In this document: positions 25,110 to 36,833 of the stretch, piece after piece
Position numbering within the stretch: position 1 is the first letter of the stretch
How the letters are laid out: every line of letters starts with the position of its first letter
Source: Rhizobium sp. Q54
GTDB taxonomy: Bacteria; Pseudomonadota; Alphaproteobacteria; Rhizobiales; Beijerinckiaceae
Reading direction: 5' to 3'
Length of the DNA: 49,542 nucleotides
Assembly (NCBI GenBank): GCA_945878875.1
Contig: CAMCUC010000019.1
Span: forward strand, 1 to 49,542
The notes under the pieces: model-generated
Databases searched by the model: none
What the model saw: the letters and a program-made list of their open reading frames with translations, nothing else
Told to the model about the DNA's origin: nothing
Position numbers and translations under genes: made by a program

Positions 25110-27752
25110 TCACCCCCGCCTCTTCCCCCTCGGCCTCCCCGTCTTCTCCCCCGCCCCCTTCGGCCTTGCTTCCCCGCCGCCGAAATTATGCGGCCCCATG
25201 TCGTCGTCCGTCGGCTTGTGCACGCGCGCTGACGGCGCTGGCATATTCGCGGCGCGGCCGTATTTCTTTTCGCCGCGATAGGCGCCGGCGCGGTCTTCGA
25301 TTTCGGTTTGGCGGGCCATGGGGTCGTCGGCGAGCAGCAGCTCGGTGGCTTGCAGGCGTTTGATTTCGTCGCGCAGGCGTGCGGCTTCTTCGAATTGCAG
25401 ATTAACGGCGGCCTCGCGCATGCGCTTTTCGAAATCGGCGAGCGTCGCCTTGAAATTGTGGCCTGTGGTCGGCGCGACCGCCATGCCGGTGTCGACGGTG
25501 ACGTGATCCTGCTCGTACACCGAGCCAAGAATATCCTGAATGCCGCGCCGGATGGTGGCGGGCGTGATGCCGTGTTCCTTATTATAAGCTTCCTGCTTTA
25601 CGCGGCGGCGCGTGGTTTCCTCCATCGCGCGCTCCATCGAGCCGGTGATTTTATCGGCGTATAAAACGACGCGGCCATCGACGTTGCGCGCGGCGCGGCC
25701 GATGGTTTGGATGAGCGAGGTTTCCGAGCGCAAAAAGCCTTCCTTGTCGGCGTCGAGAATGCCCACGAACGCGCATTCGGGAATGTCGAGGCCCTCGCGC
25801 AAAAGGTTGATGCCGATGAGCACGTCGAACGCGCCGAGGCGCAAATCGCGCAGGATTTCGATGCGCTCTATGGTGTCAATGTCCGAATGCATATAGCGCA
25901 CGCGCACGCCGTTTTCATGCAGATATTCGGTGAGGTCTTCGGCCATGCGCTTGGTCAAAACGGTGACGAGCGAGCGGAAACCCTTCAGCGCCACGGCGCG
26001 CACTTCGCCAAGCAGATCGTCCACTTGCGCGCGCGCTGGCCGCACTTCGACGGGCGGGTCGATGAGGCCGGTGGGGCGGATGATTTGTTCAACGAATACG
26101 CCGCCCGTCTGCTCCATTTCCCACGTGCCGGGCGTGGCCGAAACATGCACCGTTTGCGGGCGCATCGCCTCCCATTCCTCAAACCGCAGCGGGCGATTGT
26201 CGAGGCACGACGGCAGGCGGAATCCATATTCGGCCAGGGTGGCCTTGCGGCGAAAGTCGCCTTTATACATGGCGCCGATTTGCGGCACGGTGACGTGGCT
26301 CTCGTCGATGAAAACAAGCGCGTCGTCTGGCAGATATTCAAACAGGGTCGGCGGCGGCTCGCCGGGTTTGCGGCCAGTCAAATAGCGCGAATAATTTTCA
26401 ATGCCCGCGCAAGAGCCGGTGGCCTCCAGCATTTCAATATCGAACATGCAGCGCTGTTCCAGACGCTGCGCCTCCAGCAGGCGGCCCTGCGCGTAAAGCT
26501 CTTCGAGCCGCTGTTTCAGCTCGCGCTTGATCGCCTGCACCGATTGAATGAGCGTCGGGCGCGGCGTCACATAATGCGAATTGGCGTAGACTTTGACGAA
26601 TTCCAGATCTTGCGATTTTTTGCCCGTGAGCGGATCGAACTCGGCTATGCTTTCGATCTCGTCGCCAAAGAAGCCGATGCGCCAGGCGCGATCTTCATAA
26701 TGGGCCGGAAATAATTCAATCGTGTCGCCGCGCACGCGAAACACGCCGCGCGAGAAATCGCCCAATGAGCGCTTGTATTGCAGCGCCACCAGATCGCCGA
26801 TCAATTGACGCTGGTCGATGCGCTCGCCAAGTTTGAGCGAGAACGTCATCGCCGTATAGGTTTCCACCGAGCCGATGCCGTAAATGCACGAGACGGAGGC
26901 GACTATTATAACGTCGTCGCGCTCCAGCAGCGAGCGCGTGGCCGAATGGCGCATGCGGTCAATCTGCTCGTTGATCGAGGATTCTTTTTCGATAAAAGTA
27001 TCGGTGCGCGGAACGTAGGCTTCCGGCTGGTAGTAGTCATAATATGAAACAAAATATTCAACTGCGTTATTAGGAAAGAAACTTTTGAATTCACCATAGA
27101 GCTGCGCCGCAAGGGTTTTGTTGGGCGCCAGAACAAGCGCAGGCCGATTGGTGCGCGCAATGACCTGCGCGGCGGTGAAGGTTTTTCCCGAACCGGTGAC
27201 GCCCAGCAAAACCTGATCGCGCTCATGCGCGTTGACGCCTGCCACAAGCGCTTCAATCGCCGCAGGCTGATCGCCCTTGGGCTCGAATTCGGAGACGAGA
27301 TCGAAATGAATCCCGCCTTCCGATTTGTCCGGACGCGGCGGGCGATGCGGCGTCCACGGGCGAGATTCGCGCAGGTTCGGATCGCCCATTTCCAGCAGCG
27401 CCTTCAGGCTGTCGGAGGTGGCTTCGGCACCCGAAAAATCCGGCCCCGGCCTGCGCGGCGCAGGCCGGGGCGAGGGCTGGAAGCCGAGCTTGCCCGCCAA
27501 CGCTGGATCGACCTCCGTCATTGCGCCCGAATCAAAACCCGCCTGCGGCGCTTCGCCGAAACCCGCCTGGTCCGGAGGATTGTAGCCGCCGCCAGCCTCG
27601 CGCATGCGTTGATGGCGGGTGAGGCGCGGGTTGAGCAGCTCCGCCAAATGGTCGTCGAGCGGATGCACTTCGGGCCGCGAGGCTTTCGAGGCGGGTTCGC
27701 GCGACCAGGACTTTGGTTTTTTGCCGGGGGATTTAGCGGGAGGTCTAACCAT
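25110..27752 (-). CDS. uvrB: Excinuclease ABC subunit B
   Basis: The 880-residue protein is the damage-verifying helicase of nucleotide excision repair. After a family-specific, Pro-rich N-terminal extension of about 135 residues comes [18 protein letters not shown], Walker [16 protein letters not shown], and the DNA-wrapping beta-hairpin ([20 protein letters not shown]). Helicase motif II (VFIDESHV) and motif VI ([20 protein letters not shown]) are intact. The UvrC-binding UVR domain ([20 protein letters not shown]) is near residue 800, followed by a charged tail. The start at 27752 is chosen over 27830, which would add an unlike segment. Typical UvrB is about 670 residues; the N-terminal extension is usual in Rhizobiales. 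Confidence 0.95.
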   Translation of the reverse strand: MVRPPAKSPGKKPKSWSREPASKASRPEVHPLDDHLAELLNPRLTRHQRMREAGGGYNPPDQAGFGEAPQAGFDSGAMTEVDPALAGKLGFQPSPRPAPRRPGPDFSGAEATSDSLKALLEMGDPNLRESRPWTPHRPPRPDKSEGGIHFDLVSEFEPKGDQPAAIEALVAGVNAHERDQVLLGVTGSGKTFTAAQVIARTNRPALVLAPNKTLAAQLYGEFKSFFPNNAVEYFVSYYDYYQPEAYVPRTDTFIEKESSINEQIDRMRHSATRSLLERDDVIIVASVSCIYGIGSVETYTAMTFSLKLGERIDQRQLIGDLVALQYKRSLGDFSRGVFRVRGDTIELFPAHYEDRAWRIGFFGDEIESIAEFDPLTGKKSQDLEFVKVYANSHYVTPRPTLIQSVQAIKRELKQRLEELYAQGRLLEAQRLEQRCMFDIEMLEATGSCAGIENYSRYLTGRKPGEPPPTLFEYLPDDALVFIDESHVTVPQIGAMYKGDFRRKATLAEYGFRLPSCLDNRPLRFEEWEAMRPQTVHVSATPGTWEMEQTGGVFVEQIIRPTGLIDPPVEVRPARAQVDDLLGEVRAVALKGFRSLVTVLTKRMAEDLTEYLHENGVRVRYMHSDIDTIERIEILRDLRLGAFDVLIGINLLREGLDIPECAFVGILDADKEGFLRSETSLIQTIGRAARNVDGRVVLYADKITGSMERAMEETTRRRVKQEAYNKEHGITPATIRRGIQDILGSVYEQDHVTVDTGMAVAPTTGHNFKATLADFEKRMREAAVNLQFEEAARLRDEIKRLQATELLLADDPMARQTEIEDRAGAYRGEKKYGRAANMPAPSARVHKPTDDDMGPHNFGGGEARPKGAGEKTGRPRGKRRG

Positions 27753-27924
27753 GGTCGCAATATGGGGCGTGTTGGCGCCGGAAGGAAGACGCGACAGTAA
27801 GGAGTTTGCCCGCCGCCCTATCTCAAGCAAGCTGTGGGGAATCGCCAGCGGCGCTTGCGAACAGTCGCGTTTCAGGCGACGCTACGAAAATTTTGATCGT
27901 CATTCGTATAAGGAGAATCGTTGC

Positions 27925-28755
27925 ATGTCGCCTGAAGCTCTGATTCAGTCTGCCCCTTGCACCCGCCGCGCCGCGCTGCTTGGCGTGGGCGCAGCTTTGC
28001 TGGCCGCGAGTTCTACTCTGGCTACGCCCGCGTTCGCCGAGCCAGCGCCCAGCCTCGATGTGCCTTACGTGCCGACGCCGCAGGAAGTGGTGAACCGGAT
28101 GCTTGAGATCGCGAAAGTAACGGGCAAGGATTTCGTGATGGACCTTGGCTGCGGCGACGGGCGCATGCTGGTGACGGCGGCCTCCAAATACGGATCGCGC
28201 GGCTTTGGCGTCGATCTTAACCCCGTGCGCATCAAGGAAGCGACCGACAACGCAGCCCGCGCCAAGGTTGGCGACAAGGTGCAATTTGAAGTGCGCAACC
28301 TGTTCGACACGCCGATCAAGGACGCTGACGTTCTCACGATGTACTTGTTGCCCAGCGTCAATCTGCAATTGCGTCCGCGCATCCTCGAAGAGATGAAGCC
28401 CGGCTCGCGCATTGTATCGCATGCGTTCAATATGGGCGATTGGGACCCCGATCTGCGCGAGAACGTCGATGGCCGTGATGTCTATTTCTGGATCGTGCCC
28501 GCCAAAGTTGAAGGCAAATGGACGATCACGGACGGCGGCGCGAAGATAGCGCTTGATCTGAAGCAGAGCTTCCAGATGCTTGAGGGAAGCGCAGATTCTG
28601 GCGCTTCCAAAGGCAAGGCGCAGGGACGCATCGCCGGGCAGGAAGTGCGCATCAGCGTCAACCTCAATGGCCAGGCCAAGATTTACGCCGGGCGCCTGAG
28701 CGGCGGGAAACTGACGCCGATCAGCGGCGGCGGCTGGTCGGGGAGCAGGGGGTAG
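27925..28755 (+). CDS. Exported class I methyltransferase-fold protein
   Basis: The 276-residue protein starts with a Tat-like signal peptide: TRRAALLGVGAALLAASSTL, with cleavage likely after AFA near residue 38. The mature part has a SAM-type Rossmann loop, FVMDLGCGDGRMLVTAASKY near residue 70, the acidic FGVDLNPVRI, and the conserved ALTMYLLPSVNL-like VLTMYLLPSVNLQLRPRILE. The last 90 residues form an extra beta-rich domain. SAM is not thought to be available in the periplasm, so either it acts as a non-methylating binding protein or the leader is not cleaved. AAGGAG lies 8 bases before the start. It is divergent from uvrB. Confidence 0.75.
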   Translation: MSPEALIQSAPCTRRAALLGVGAALLAASSTLATPAFAEPAPSLDVPYVPTPQEVVNRMLEIAKVTGKDFVMDLGCGDGRMLVTAASKYGSRGFGVDLNPVRIKEATDNAARAKVGDKVQFEVRNLFDTPIKDADVLTMYLLPSVNLQLRPRILEEMKPGSRIVSHAFNMGDWDPDLRENVDGRDVYFWIVPAKVEGKWTITDGGAKIALDLKQSFQMLEGSADSGASKGKAQGRIAGQEVRISVNLNGQAKIYAGRLSGGKLTPISGGGWSGSRG

Positions 28756-28833
28756 TGTGGATAGGGATAAGCACGGATTTTAGCTGCTCGCTCCTCGCTA
28801 CTGCCCCACATCCATCACACCCGGACCCCGCCA

Positions 28834-31343
<2,510 letters not shown>

Positions 31344-31494
31344 TTACGCAACTGACCATTCGAATATGCGCGGTCAGGGTAAAAGGCGCGTTAGGGCGCC
31401 TCGTTTCCCGGTGTGTCTTTTCTGCACGCCTTCGTTAACGAAAACGGCGAAACTGTTGCAGTGGAGCTTTGATTCACTTGTGAAGTCCTAGATT

Positions 31495-32169
31495 TCAAAG
31501 TGAAGCTAGAGCGCGGATTGGCGAAAAACTTCTGCGGTGTAGGACGCAGGCACCGTGGATCCGCAGGGCCTCGAGATGGGCCGGCACGCCATAGCCCATG
31601 TGGCGGGCGAAGCCGTAATGGGGGTAAATTTTGTCGAGCCGGGTCATCATTCTGTCGCGGGTGACTTTGGCGATGATCGAGGCTGCGGCTATGGAGAGGC
31701 TGGATGAATCTCCGCGCACAATCGTTTCGCCCGGGCAATGCAGGCCGGGCGGCGCGTCCGATCCGTCCACCAGCACATAGGCGGCGCGAAGCGAAAGGCC
31801 GTGCAAAGCCCGCCGCATCGCTGCGAATGTGGCCTGACGTATGTTGACGCGGTCGATCTCGTCAGCCGGCGCAAAGCCGATGGCCACCGCCAGCGCGCGC
31901 GACATGATCGCCTCGTAAGCGATTTCGCGGGCGCTGGCGGTCATGGCTTTCGAATCGCCCAATCCTCGCGGAAGCCGATCAGGGTCGAGGATCACGGCGG
32001 CGGCGGTCACGGGGCCGGCCAGCGGTCCGCGCCCAACTTCGTCCACACCCGCCACCGGCCAGCAATTGGCGCGCAGCAATGCGCGTTCGCGGCGAAAATG
32101 GGGGGAGGGGGGCTTTACGGGCGGCACGGGAGCGTCCTGCAGCGGGGCTTCATCAAAACAGCTTCTCAA
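31495..32169 (-). CDS. rnhB: Ribonuclease HII
   Basis: This 224-residue enzyme removes ribonucleotides and RNA from DNA hybrids. The first catalytic Asp-Glu pair is in VAGVDEVGRGPLAGPVTAAA near residue 41, the next Asp in YVLVDGSDAP, and the last acidic residue lies in the IIAKVTRDRMMTRLDKIYPH region. HYGFARHMGYG is the conserved substrate-binding loop. It lies upstream of ccrM on the same strand with 166 bases between, a conserved pairing in alphaproteobacteria. Confidence 0.94.
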   Translation of the reverse strand: MRSCFDEAPLQDAPVPPVKPPSPHFRRERALLRANCWPVAGVDEVGRGPLAGPVTAAAVILDPDRLPRGLGDSKAMTASAREIAYEAIMSRALAVAIGFAPADEIDRVNIRQATFAAMRRALHGLSLRAAYVLVDGSDAPPGLHCPGETIVRGDSSSLSIAAASIIAKVTRDRMMTRLDKIYPHYGFARHMGYGVPAHLEALRIHGACVLHRRSFSPIRALASL

Positions 32170-32281
32170 TGAGGTGTTTGTGGATGTTCATAGCCGCAAT
32201 GGCGGTCGACATAAACGCAATTCAGGACGCGATTTGGCGAGCCATTCTCAATGCTGTTTACGCAATGACCAAAACCTATTT

Positions 32282-32296
32282 GTAACTAATACTTAA
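32282..32296 (+). promoter_or_regulatory. Near-perfect CtrA-type motif
   Basis: GTAA-CTAATAC-TTAA fits the alphaproteobacterial CtrA consensus TTAA-N7-TTAA at seven of eight fixed bases. It lies 45 bases before the proposed start of the small membrane protein at 32341. Control by CtrA is an inference from the motif and position. Confidence 0.45.
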
Positions 32297-32340
32297 CGAA
32301 TATATAGATAGTGAGCGTATTTGTAATGGAGTTGATTGTT

Positions 32341-32829
32341 ATGGTCGGGCCTGAAGATTCTGAATCGAGCGGCGAGAAGCCGTTGGTGAAAAGCGTCAAT
32401 TCTCCGGCGTTTGCGCCCTTGTCGAATGAAGCCATCGAAGACGAGCGGCAGTCGGTGTTCACGAGCCTTGTGGGCGATGATTCTGATGTGGTCGGCCTCG
32501 TCGCCTATTCTATCTACAAGCAGAACAAGCATGATTTTCTTGTCGCTTTTAATCGCCAGCTCGCTCGCGAACCTAACGAAGCCGAACTTTCCGCCTACAT
32601 TATGGGCGAGGCGACCCCGCGCCGACTAGCGATCTATCGCCACCTTGCGCAATCCACGCTGGCTGGCAAAAGCCCCGATGTGCAAACCGCGCCGGGCCTG
32701 CGCGCCTCCGCCAATAGCGGTCTTTCAGCCGTCCTTAAATCTCCGGGCGGGCTGCTATTGCTCGCCAATCTGGGGCTGGTGTCAGTCTTGTTCGTGTGGC
32801 TTCTGGTGCGCTTTGGCCTGACGGGCTGA
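32341..32829 (+). CDS. Hypothetical tail-anchored protein
   Basis: This 162-residue protein has a soluble part with VVGLVAYSIYKQNKHDFLVA and REPNEAELSAYIMGEATPRR, and a single hydrophobic C-terminal helix (GLLLLANLGLVSVLFVWLLV). The topology is that of a tail-anchored inner-membrane protein facing the cytoplasm. Similar small proteins occur in other alphaproteobacteria, but no function is established. Starts at 32311 (GTG) and 32326 are also open; GGAG 10 bases upstream favours 32341. A CtrA-like motif lies just upstream, which hints at cell-cycle control. Confidence 0.7.
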   Translation: MVGPEDSESSGEKPLVKSVNSPAFAPLSNEAIEDERQSVFTSLVGDDSDVVGLVAYSIYKQNKHDFLVAFNRQLAREPNEAELSAYIMGEATPRRLAIYRHLAQSTLAGKSPDVQTAPGLRASANSGLSAVLKSPGGLLLLANLGLVSVLFVWLLVRFGLTG

Positions 32830-32836
32830 ACGCATC

Positions 32837-32896
32837 ACGTCGGCAAGTCTGTCGTTGTTTCGGCAAGTCTGTCGTTACGTCGGCAAGTCTATCGTG
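32837..32896. repeat. Three tandem 20-bp repeats over the 3' end of the VOC gene
   Basis: Units begin at 32837, 32857 and 32877; the first reads ACGTCGGCAAGTCTGTCGTT and the others differ at two to four bases. In the VOC gene's direction the first unit encodes the last residues and the stop codon (32875-32877) falls at the unit junction, so the other two copies are untranslated. The unit length and placement match the array at 2427-2486, although the sequence is different. Confidence 0.9.
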
Positions 32897-33315
32897 CCGT
32901 CAGGCGCGAGTGGGAAATGGGGGTTCCACGCCATTTCCCACACATGCCCGTCGGGATCGGCGATTATGCCGTGATAGCCGCCCCAGGACGTAGCTTGTCC
33001 TGTTTTCAAGAGCGCCCCGCCAGCGGCCAGTGCCTCGGCAAGGGCGCGATCAACCGCGCCTGTTCCGCCATGGTTTTGCGACAGGCTGAAAACCGGCGCC
33101 GCAGCCGAGGCGTCCGGTTGCGGCTCAAGTCCGGCGTCAATGAGAAGGGCTCGCCGTCCAAACAAAGCCAACGCGATATTGTTGAGTTGGAAGAACGCGA
33201 CTTCAGGCGTGCTGGCCGACGAGCAGCGCCAGCCAAGGCGTTCATAAAAACTGCGCGCCCGCGCAACGTCCGCTACGCCAAGAGTAATGAGCGATAGTCC
33301 CGGATAAAACGACAT
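32875..33315 (-). CDS. VOC family (glyoxalase/bleomycin resistance-like) protein
   Basis: The 146-residue product has the vicinal oxygen chelate fold: two beta-alpha-beta-beta-beta modules. LSLITLGVADVARARSFYER at the start is the classic VOC opening, and IIADPDGHVWEMAWNP near residue 120 carries the metal-binding Glu. Members of this branch are usually annotated glyoxalase-like, with no defined substrate. The start at 33315 is preferred to 33327. It lies 27 bases downstream of the radical SAM gene on the same strand, and a 3 x 20 bp repeat covers its stop. Confidence 0.8.
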   Translation of the reverse strand: MSFYPGLSLITLGVADVARARSFYERLGWRCSSASTPEVAFFQLNNIALALFGRRALLIDAGLEPQPDASAAAPVFSLSQNHGGTGAVDRALAEALAAGGALLKTGQATSWGGYHGIIADPDGHVWEMAWNPHFPLAPDGTIDLPT

Positions 33316-33341
33316 CGGACACTCCATTCACGCATAAAATT

Positions 33342-34586
33342 TCAAAACAGGCATAATTGCTGCGCCCCGCGTCGGGGGCTGACAAAAAGATCGGTGCGTA
33401 ATCTGGTTAGCTGAAGATTGAGGCCAGCTTTTGCGGCTGCAATTTCAAAGCGTCGCCCGGTTACCCATGCATAGGGGCCCGTTCCGGTCATGCGTTTGCC
33501 CCAGCTTGAATCATAGGCCTTGCCGTCGCGCACGCCGCGCACCAGCGACATCACGTGTCGATAGCGATCCGGGAAATGGGTGAGCAGCCATTCGCTGAAA
33601 ATGCCCTCCACTTCCAGCGGCAGGCGCAGCATCACGTAGCCCGCCTCGCGAGCGCCCGCCGCATGGGCGCGCGCCAGAATGGCCTCGATCTCGTGATCGT
33701 TGATGGAGGGGATGATCGGCGCCACCATCACGCTGGTGGGAATGCCTGCCTCCGAGAGTACGCGGATCGTCTCCAGCCGTCTCTCGGGCTGGGCGGCGCG
33801 CGGCTCCATCAGGCGCGAGAGCTTGCCGTCAAGCGAGGTGACGGAGAGTGCGACTTTCGCCAGCCCTTTGGCGGCCATTGGCGCCAGAATGTCGATGTCG
33901 CGCAACACGAGCGCAGATTTGGTGACGATGCCGACGGGATGATTGGCGCGCGCCAGAACTTCCAGCACTTGCCGCATCACGCGATGCTCTTTCTCGATCG
34001 GCTGATAGGGATCGGTGTTTGTGCCAATAGCGATGGTGCGCGGCTGATAACGCGGCGAGGATAATTCGCGCTCCAGCAGCGCGGCAGCGCCGTCCTTCAC
34101 AAACAGCCGCGTTTCAAAATCGAGCCCGGGCGACAGGCCCATAAAGGCGTGGCTGGGCCGCGCGAAACAATAGACGCAGCCATGCTCGCAGCCGCGATAG
34201 GGGTTTATCGAGCGATCAAAAGAAATATCGGGTGATTCATTGCGCGTGATGATGACCCGCGCCTTCTCATGTGTGACGTGCGTTTTCAGCGCCGGTAAAT
34301 CGGCGAGGCTGTCCCAGCCGTCATCCACGACTTCGCGCAGGATTGGCTCAAAACGCCCGCTCGCGTTTGAGAGTGCGCCGCGACCGTGTGCGGAATCGAC
34401 CAGAGTTTGCGCCGCCGGTTTGGGGCGCTCGACGGCTGCCCCGGACTTCAGTTTGGGAGCCTTCAGTGATTTAGGCTTCAGGGCTCGAAGCGTTGGAGCG
34501 GGCGCTGTTCTGGCCGCCGCTATGCCTGCACGCGCAGCTTTCGCCAGGCGAGGGCTGATGGTTGTATTGCGCGCCGGGCTTGGCAT
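33342..34586 (-). CDS. PA0069 family radical SAM protein
   Basis: The 414-residue protein has a radical SAM iron-sulfur motif in YRGCEHGCVYCFARPSHAFM near residue 135 (C-x3-C-x2-C). INPYRGCEHG and LDFETRLFVKDGAAALLERE are typical of the PA0069 branch, related to spore photoproduct lyase-like proteins and often found with DNA-repair genes. Its reaction is unknown. The N-terminal 80 residues are Ala/Lys/Pro-rich and probably disordered. The open frame reaches 34706, but the start at 34586 avoids an unlike hydrophobic extension. Confidence 0.87.
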   Translation of the reverse strand: MPSPARNTTISPRLAKAARAGIAAARTAPAPTLRALKPKSLKAPKLKSGAAVERPKPAAQTLVDSAHGRGALSNASGRFEPILREVVDDGWDSLADLPALKTHVTHEKARVIITRNESPDISFDRSINPYRGCEHGCVYCFARPSHAFMGLSPGLDFETRLFVKDGAAALLERELSSPRYQPRTIAIGTNTDPYQPIEKEHRVMRQVLEVLARANHPVGIVTKSALVLRDIDILAPMAAKGLAKVALSVTSLDGKLSRLMEPRAAQPERRLETIRVLSEAGIPTSVMVAPIIPSINDHEIEAILARAHAAGAREAGYVMLRLPLEVEGIFSEWLLTHFPDRYRHVMSLVRGVRDGKAYDSSWGKRMTGTGPYAWVTGRRFEIAAAKAGLNLQLTRLRTDLFVSPRRGAQQLCLF

Positions 34587-34770
34587 GGGCGTTGATCTCC
34601 GCAGCGGAGGAAAATCTATTAGGTACGAAACAAGAACAAAGAACAGATACGGAACATTAAGAAAGACGTCAAGGCGTCTCGAGCTGTGCAGCAGGGCATC
34701 TATCAAGGGCTGTGGAAAACCCCTCGATGGCCACGCTCGTTCATCGCGTGCGCCGTGCTAAGAAAGCGGC

Positions 34771-35277
34771 ATGCTTTCCGCTCTGGTTTTAATCTCTTCC
34801 AATCCTTCGCCGACGCCTGAAGCGGTCGTGCGCACGCTCGCTGCTCTCGTGCCTGCCGCAATCGAGGGGGTCGTGCGCGACGTCATGATGTGCGCGCCCG
34901 CAAGCACGCCCGATCTTGCGCGAATCTGCGACCATGCAGGCTGCGACCTCTTCATGGCCGAGCTCGGCGATCCCCTGCGCGATGTGCTGGTGCGGCTGAA
35001 GGAGCAGCGCGTGTTCGTGTTGCGCGCAGGCCGCGTGCCCGAGCATGGCTATTTGGGAGAGATTGCGGATTTTGTCGCTCACGGCGGCAAGGGTGCGGCG
35101 CTTATGCGAGATGCGCCGCATAATCTTGTGACGCGCGTTTTGCCTGCGCTGTCGCCGGTTTCTGCCTTTATAGCGCCGCGCGAGAGCCTGAGCCAGGCGC
35201 GGGTCGCGGACGTGAACATCTTGGCGCGCAGCCTCAAGTCGCCGCAGACGCTAAAGACGCGGATGATGCGCGGCTAG
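34771..35277 (+). CDS. Hypothetical protein resembling a degenerate family 2 glycosyltransferase
   Basis: This 168-residue protein starts MLSALVLISSNPSPTPEAVV, and its layout (beta strand, then RTLAALVPAAIEGVVRDVMM, then LARICDHAGCDLF and VFVLRAGRVPEHGYLGEIAD) recalls the A-domain of family 2 glycosyltransferases found near moaB in Rhizobiales. The usual D-x-D and D-G-S motifs are not visible: the strand that normally reads V-A-D-G-G-S here reads MMCAPASTPD. A catalytic role is doubtful. It converges with moaB, with 2 bases between the stops. Confidence 0.6.
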   Translation: MLSALVLISSNPSPTPEAVVRTLAALVPAAIEGVVRDVMMCAPASTPDLARICDHAGCDLFMAELGDPLRDVLVRLKEQRVFVLRAGRVPEHGYLGEIADFVAHGGKGAALMRDAPHNLVTRVLPALSPVSAFIAPRESLSQARVADVNILARSLKSPQTLKTRMMRG

Positions 35278-35279
35278 TT

Positions 35280-35831
35280 TTATGATCCCGCGCCGCGCCT
35301 CAAATGCTCGTCAAGACGCGGCATGATCTCGACGAAATTGCATGGCCGGTAACGATAATCGAGCTGCTGGGACAGAATACCGTCCCATGCGTCTTTGCAG
35401 GCGCCGGGCGAGCCGGGCAGCACAAAAATATAGGTGGCGCCAGCGACGCCTGCGGTTGCACGCGATTGAATCGTCGAGGTGCCGATCTTTGGGAATGAGA
35501 GCGCGTGAAACACGCTGGAGAAGCCTTCCATGCGCTTTTCAAAGAGCGGCTCAAGAGCTTCGGGCGTCACGTCGCGCCCGGTGAAGCCGGTGCCTCCCGT
35601 GGTGATAATCACGTCCACGCCTTTGCTCGAAATCCATTCGCGCACCTTGCCCGCGATGACCTCCACGTCGTCGGTGACGATGGCGCGATCAGCCAGCATA
35701 TGTCCCGCCTTCGTCAGGCGATCCACCAGTGTATCGCCTGAGCGGTCTTCGACAAGCTTGCGCGTGTCGGACACCGTCAGCACGGCGATGTTGAGAGGGA
35801 TGAAGCTTCTGCTCTCGTCAATTCCAGGCAT
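35280..35831 (-). CDS. moaB: Molybdenum cofactor biosynthesis protein B
   Basis: This 183-residue MoaB/MogA-fold protein takes part in adenylylation of molybdopterin on the way to molybdenum cofactor. IAVLTVSDTRKLVEDRSGDT at residue 15 and ITTGGTGFTGRDVTPEALEP near residue 75 are the signature motifs (GGTG binds the pterin). FVLPGSPGACKDAWDGIL near residue 140 is also typical. No other Mo-cofactor genes are nearby. It starts 10 bases after the metallopeptidase gene on the same strand. Confidence 0.92.
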   Translation of the reverse strand: MPGIDESRSFIPLNIAVLTVSDTRKLVEDRSGDTLVDRLTKAGHMLADRAIVTDDVEVIAGKVREWISSKGVDVIITTGGTGFTGRDVTPEALEPLFEKRMEGFSSVFHALSFPKIGTSTIQSRATAGVAGATYIFVLPGSPGACKDAWDGILSQQLDYRYRPCNFVEIMPRLDEHLRRGAGS

Positions 35832-35841
35832 GACTTAAACC

Positions 35842-36753
35842 CTATTTTGCAAATGTATTGCAGACATCGACGCGACCGCCCTCAAGCCCGCGCTTCAGCC
35901 ATTGCGTGCGCTGCGCCGCCGAGCCGTGGGTGAAACTGTCGGGCACGATTCTGCCGCTGCCGCCAGCCTGTTGCAAGCGGTCGTCGCCAATGGCCTGCGC
36001 GGTGCGAATGGCTTTCTCGACGTCGCCAACCTCCAGCACGTTCCAGCGTTTGTTGGCGTGAAACGCCCATACGCCTGCGAGACAATCGGCCATCAATTCC
36101 ACACGCACAGAGAGGCGGTTAGCTTCCGCCTTGCTGCCTGCGCGCTGTTGCGCCTGTTGTACGCGCGGCAGAATGCCCATCAGGTTTTCGATGTGGTGGC
36201 CAACTTCATGCGCGATCACGTAGGCGTAGGCGAAATCGCCACCGCCGCCGAATTTGCGCTGCATGTCACGAAAGAACGACGTGTCGAGATAAACCTTCTG
36301 GTCGGCGGGGCAATAAAACGGCCCCATTGCCGATTGCGCTGTGCCGCAGGCTGAACGCGTCACGCCGTCAAACATCACCAGAACCGGCGGCTTCCAGCGC
36401 ACGCCCGCCTGTTGCGGCAGCACGTCTTTCCATACGTCCTCGTTCATCGCCACCACGGCTGAAACGAAGCGGCCCGTGTTGTCGGCGGGCGGTGCGGCGT
36501 TGCGCGAGCGCGGCTGCTCTACATATTGCTGCGTTTGGGGCGCGCGGCCTCCGCTCACCATTTCAGCGCCGGTGATCAGAATGCGCGGATCAACGCCCAC
36601 CACCCAGCTAATGAGGCCCAGAATGATGATCGTGCCTATGCCGAGCCCGCCGCCGCCGAAATTCAGGCCGCCACCGCCGCCGCCAAAACCGCCGCCGTCA
36701 TCGCCGCGACGGTCGTCAATGTTGTCGGACTGGCGGAAATCTTCCCATTTCAT
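35842..36753 (-). CDS. ypfJ: Neutral zinc metallopeptidase, YpfJ family
   Basis: The 303-residue protein begins MKWEDFRQSDNIDDRRGDDG and a glycine-rich stretch, then one membrane helix (GTIIILGLISWVVGVDPRIL). The catalytic zinc site is AYVIAHEVGHHIENLMG near residue 182 (H-E-x-x-H). YCPADQKVYLDTSFF and ELMADCLAGVWAFHANKR, carrying a further ligand region, are family signatures. The protein is probably anchored in the inner membrane with its peptidase domain outside. Substrates are unknown. The gene lies directly upstream of moaB on the same strand. Confidence 0.9.
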   Translation of the reverse strand: MKWEDFRQSDNIDDRRGDDGGGFGGGGGGLNFGGGGLGIGTIIILGLISWVVGVDPRILITGAEMVSGGRAPQTQQYVEQPRSRNAAPPADNTGRFVSAVVAMNEDVWKDVLPQQAGVRWKPPVLVMFDGVTRSACGTAQSAMGPFYCPADQKVYLDTSFFRDMQRKFGGGGDFAYAYVIAHEVGHHIENLMGILPRVQQAQQRAGSKAEANRLSVRVELMADCLAGVWAFHANKRWNVLEVGDVEKAIRTAQAIGDDRLQQAGGSGRIVPDSFTHGSAAQRTQWLKRGLEGGRVDVCNTFAK

Positions 36754-36833
36754 CTGAAGCGCTCCGGGTGCAGCTTTCTATGTAGCAAGAGCGCCGCCGC
36801 ATTTACAGGCGCCAGCGCGAATGGATGATGGCT

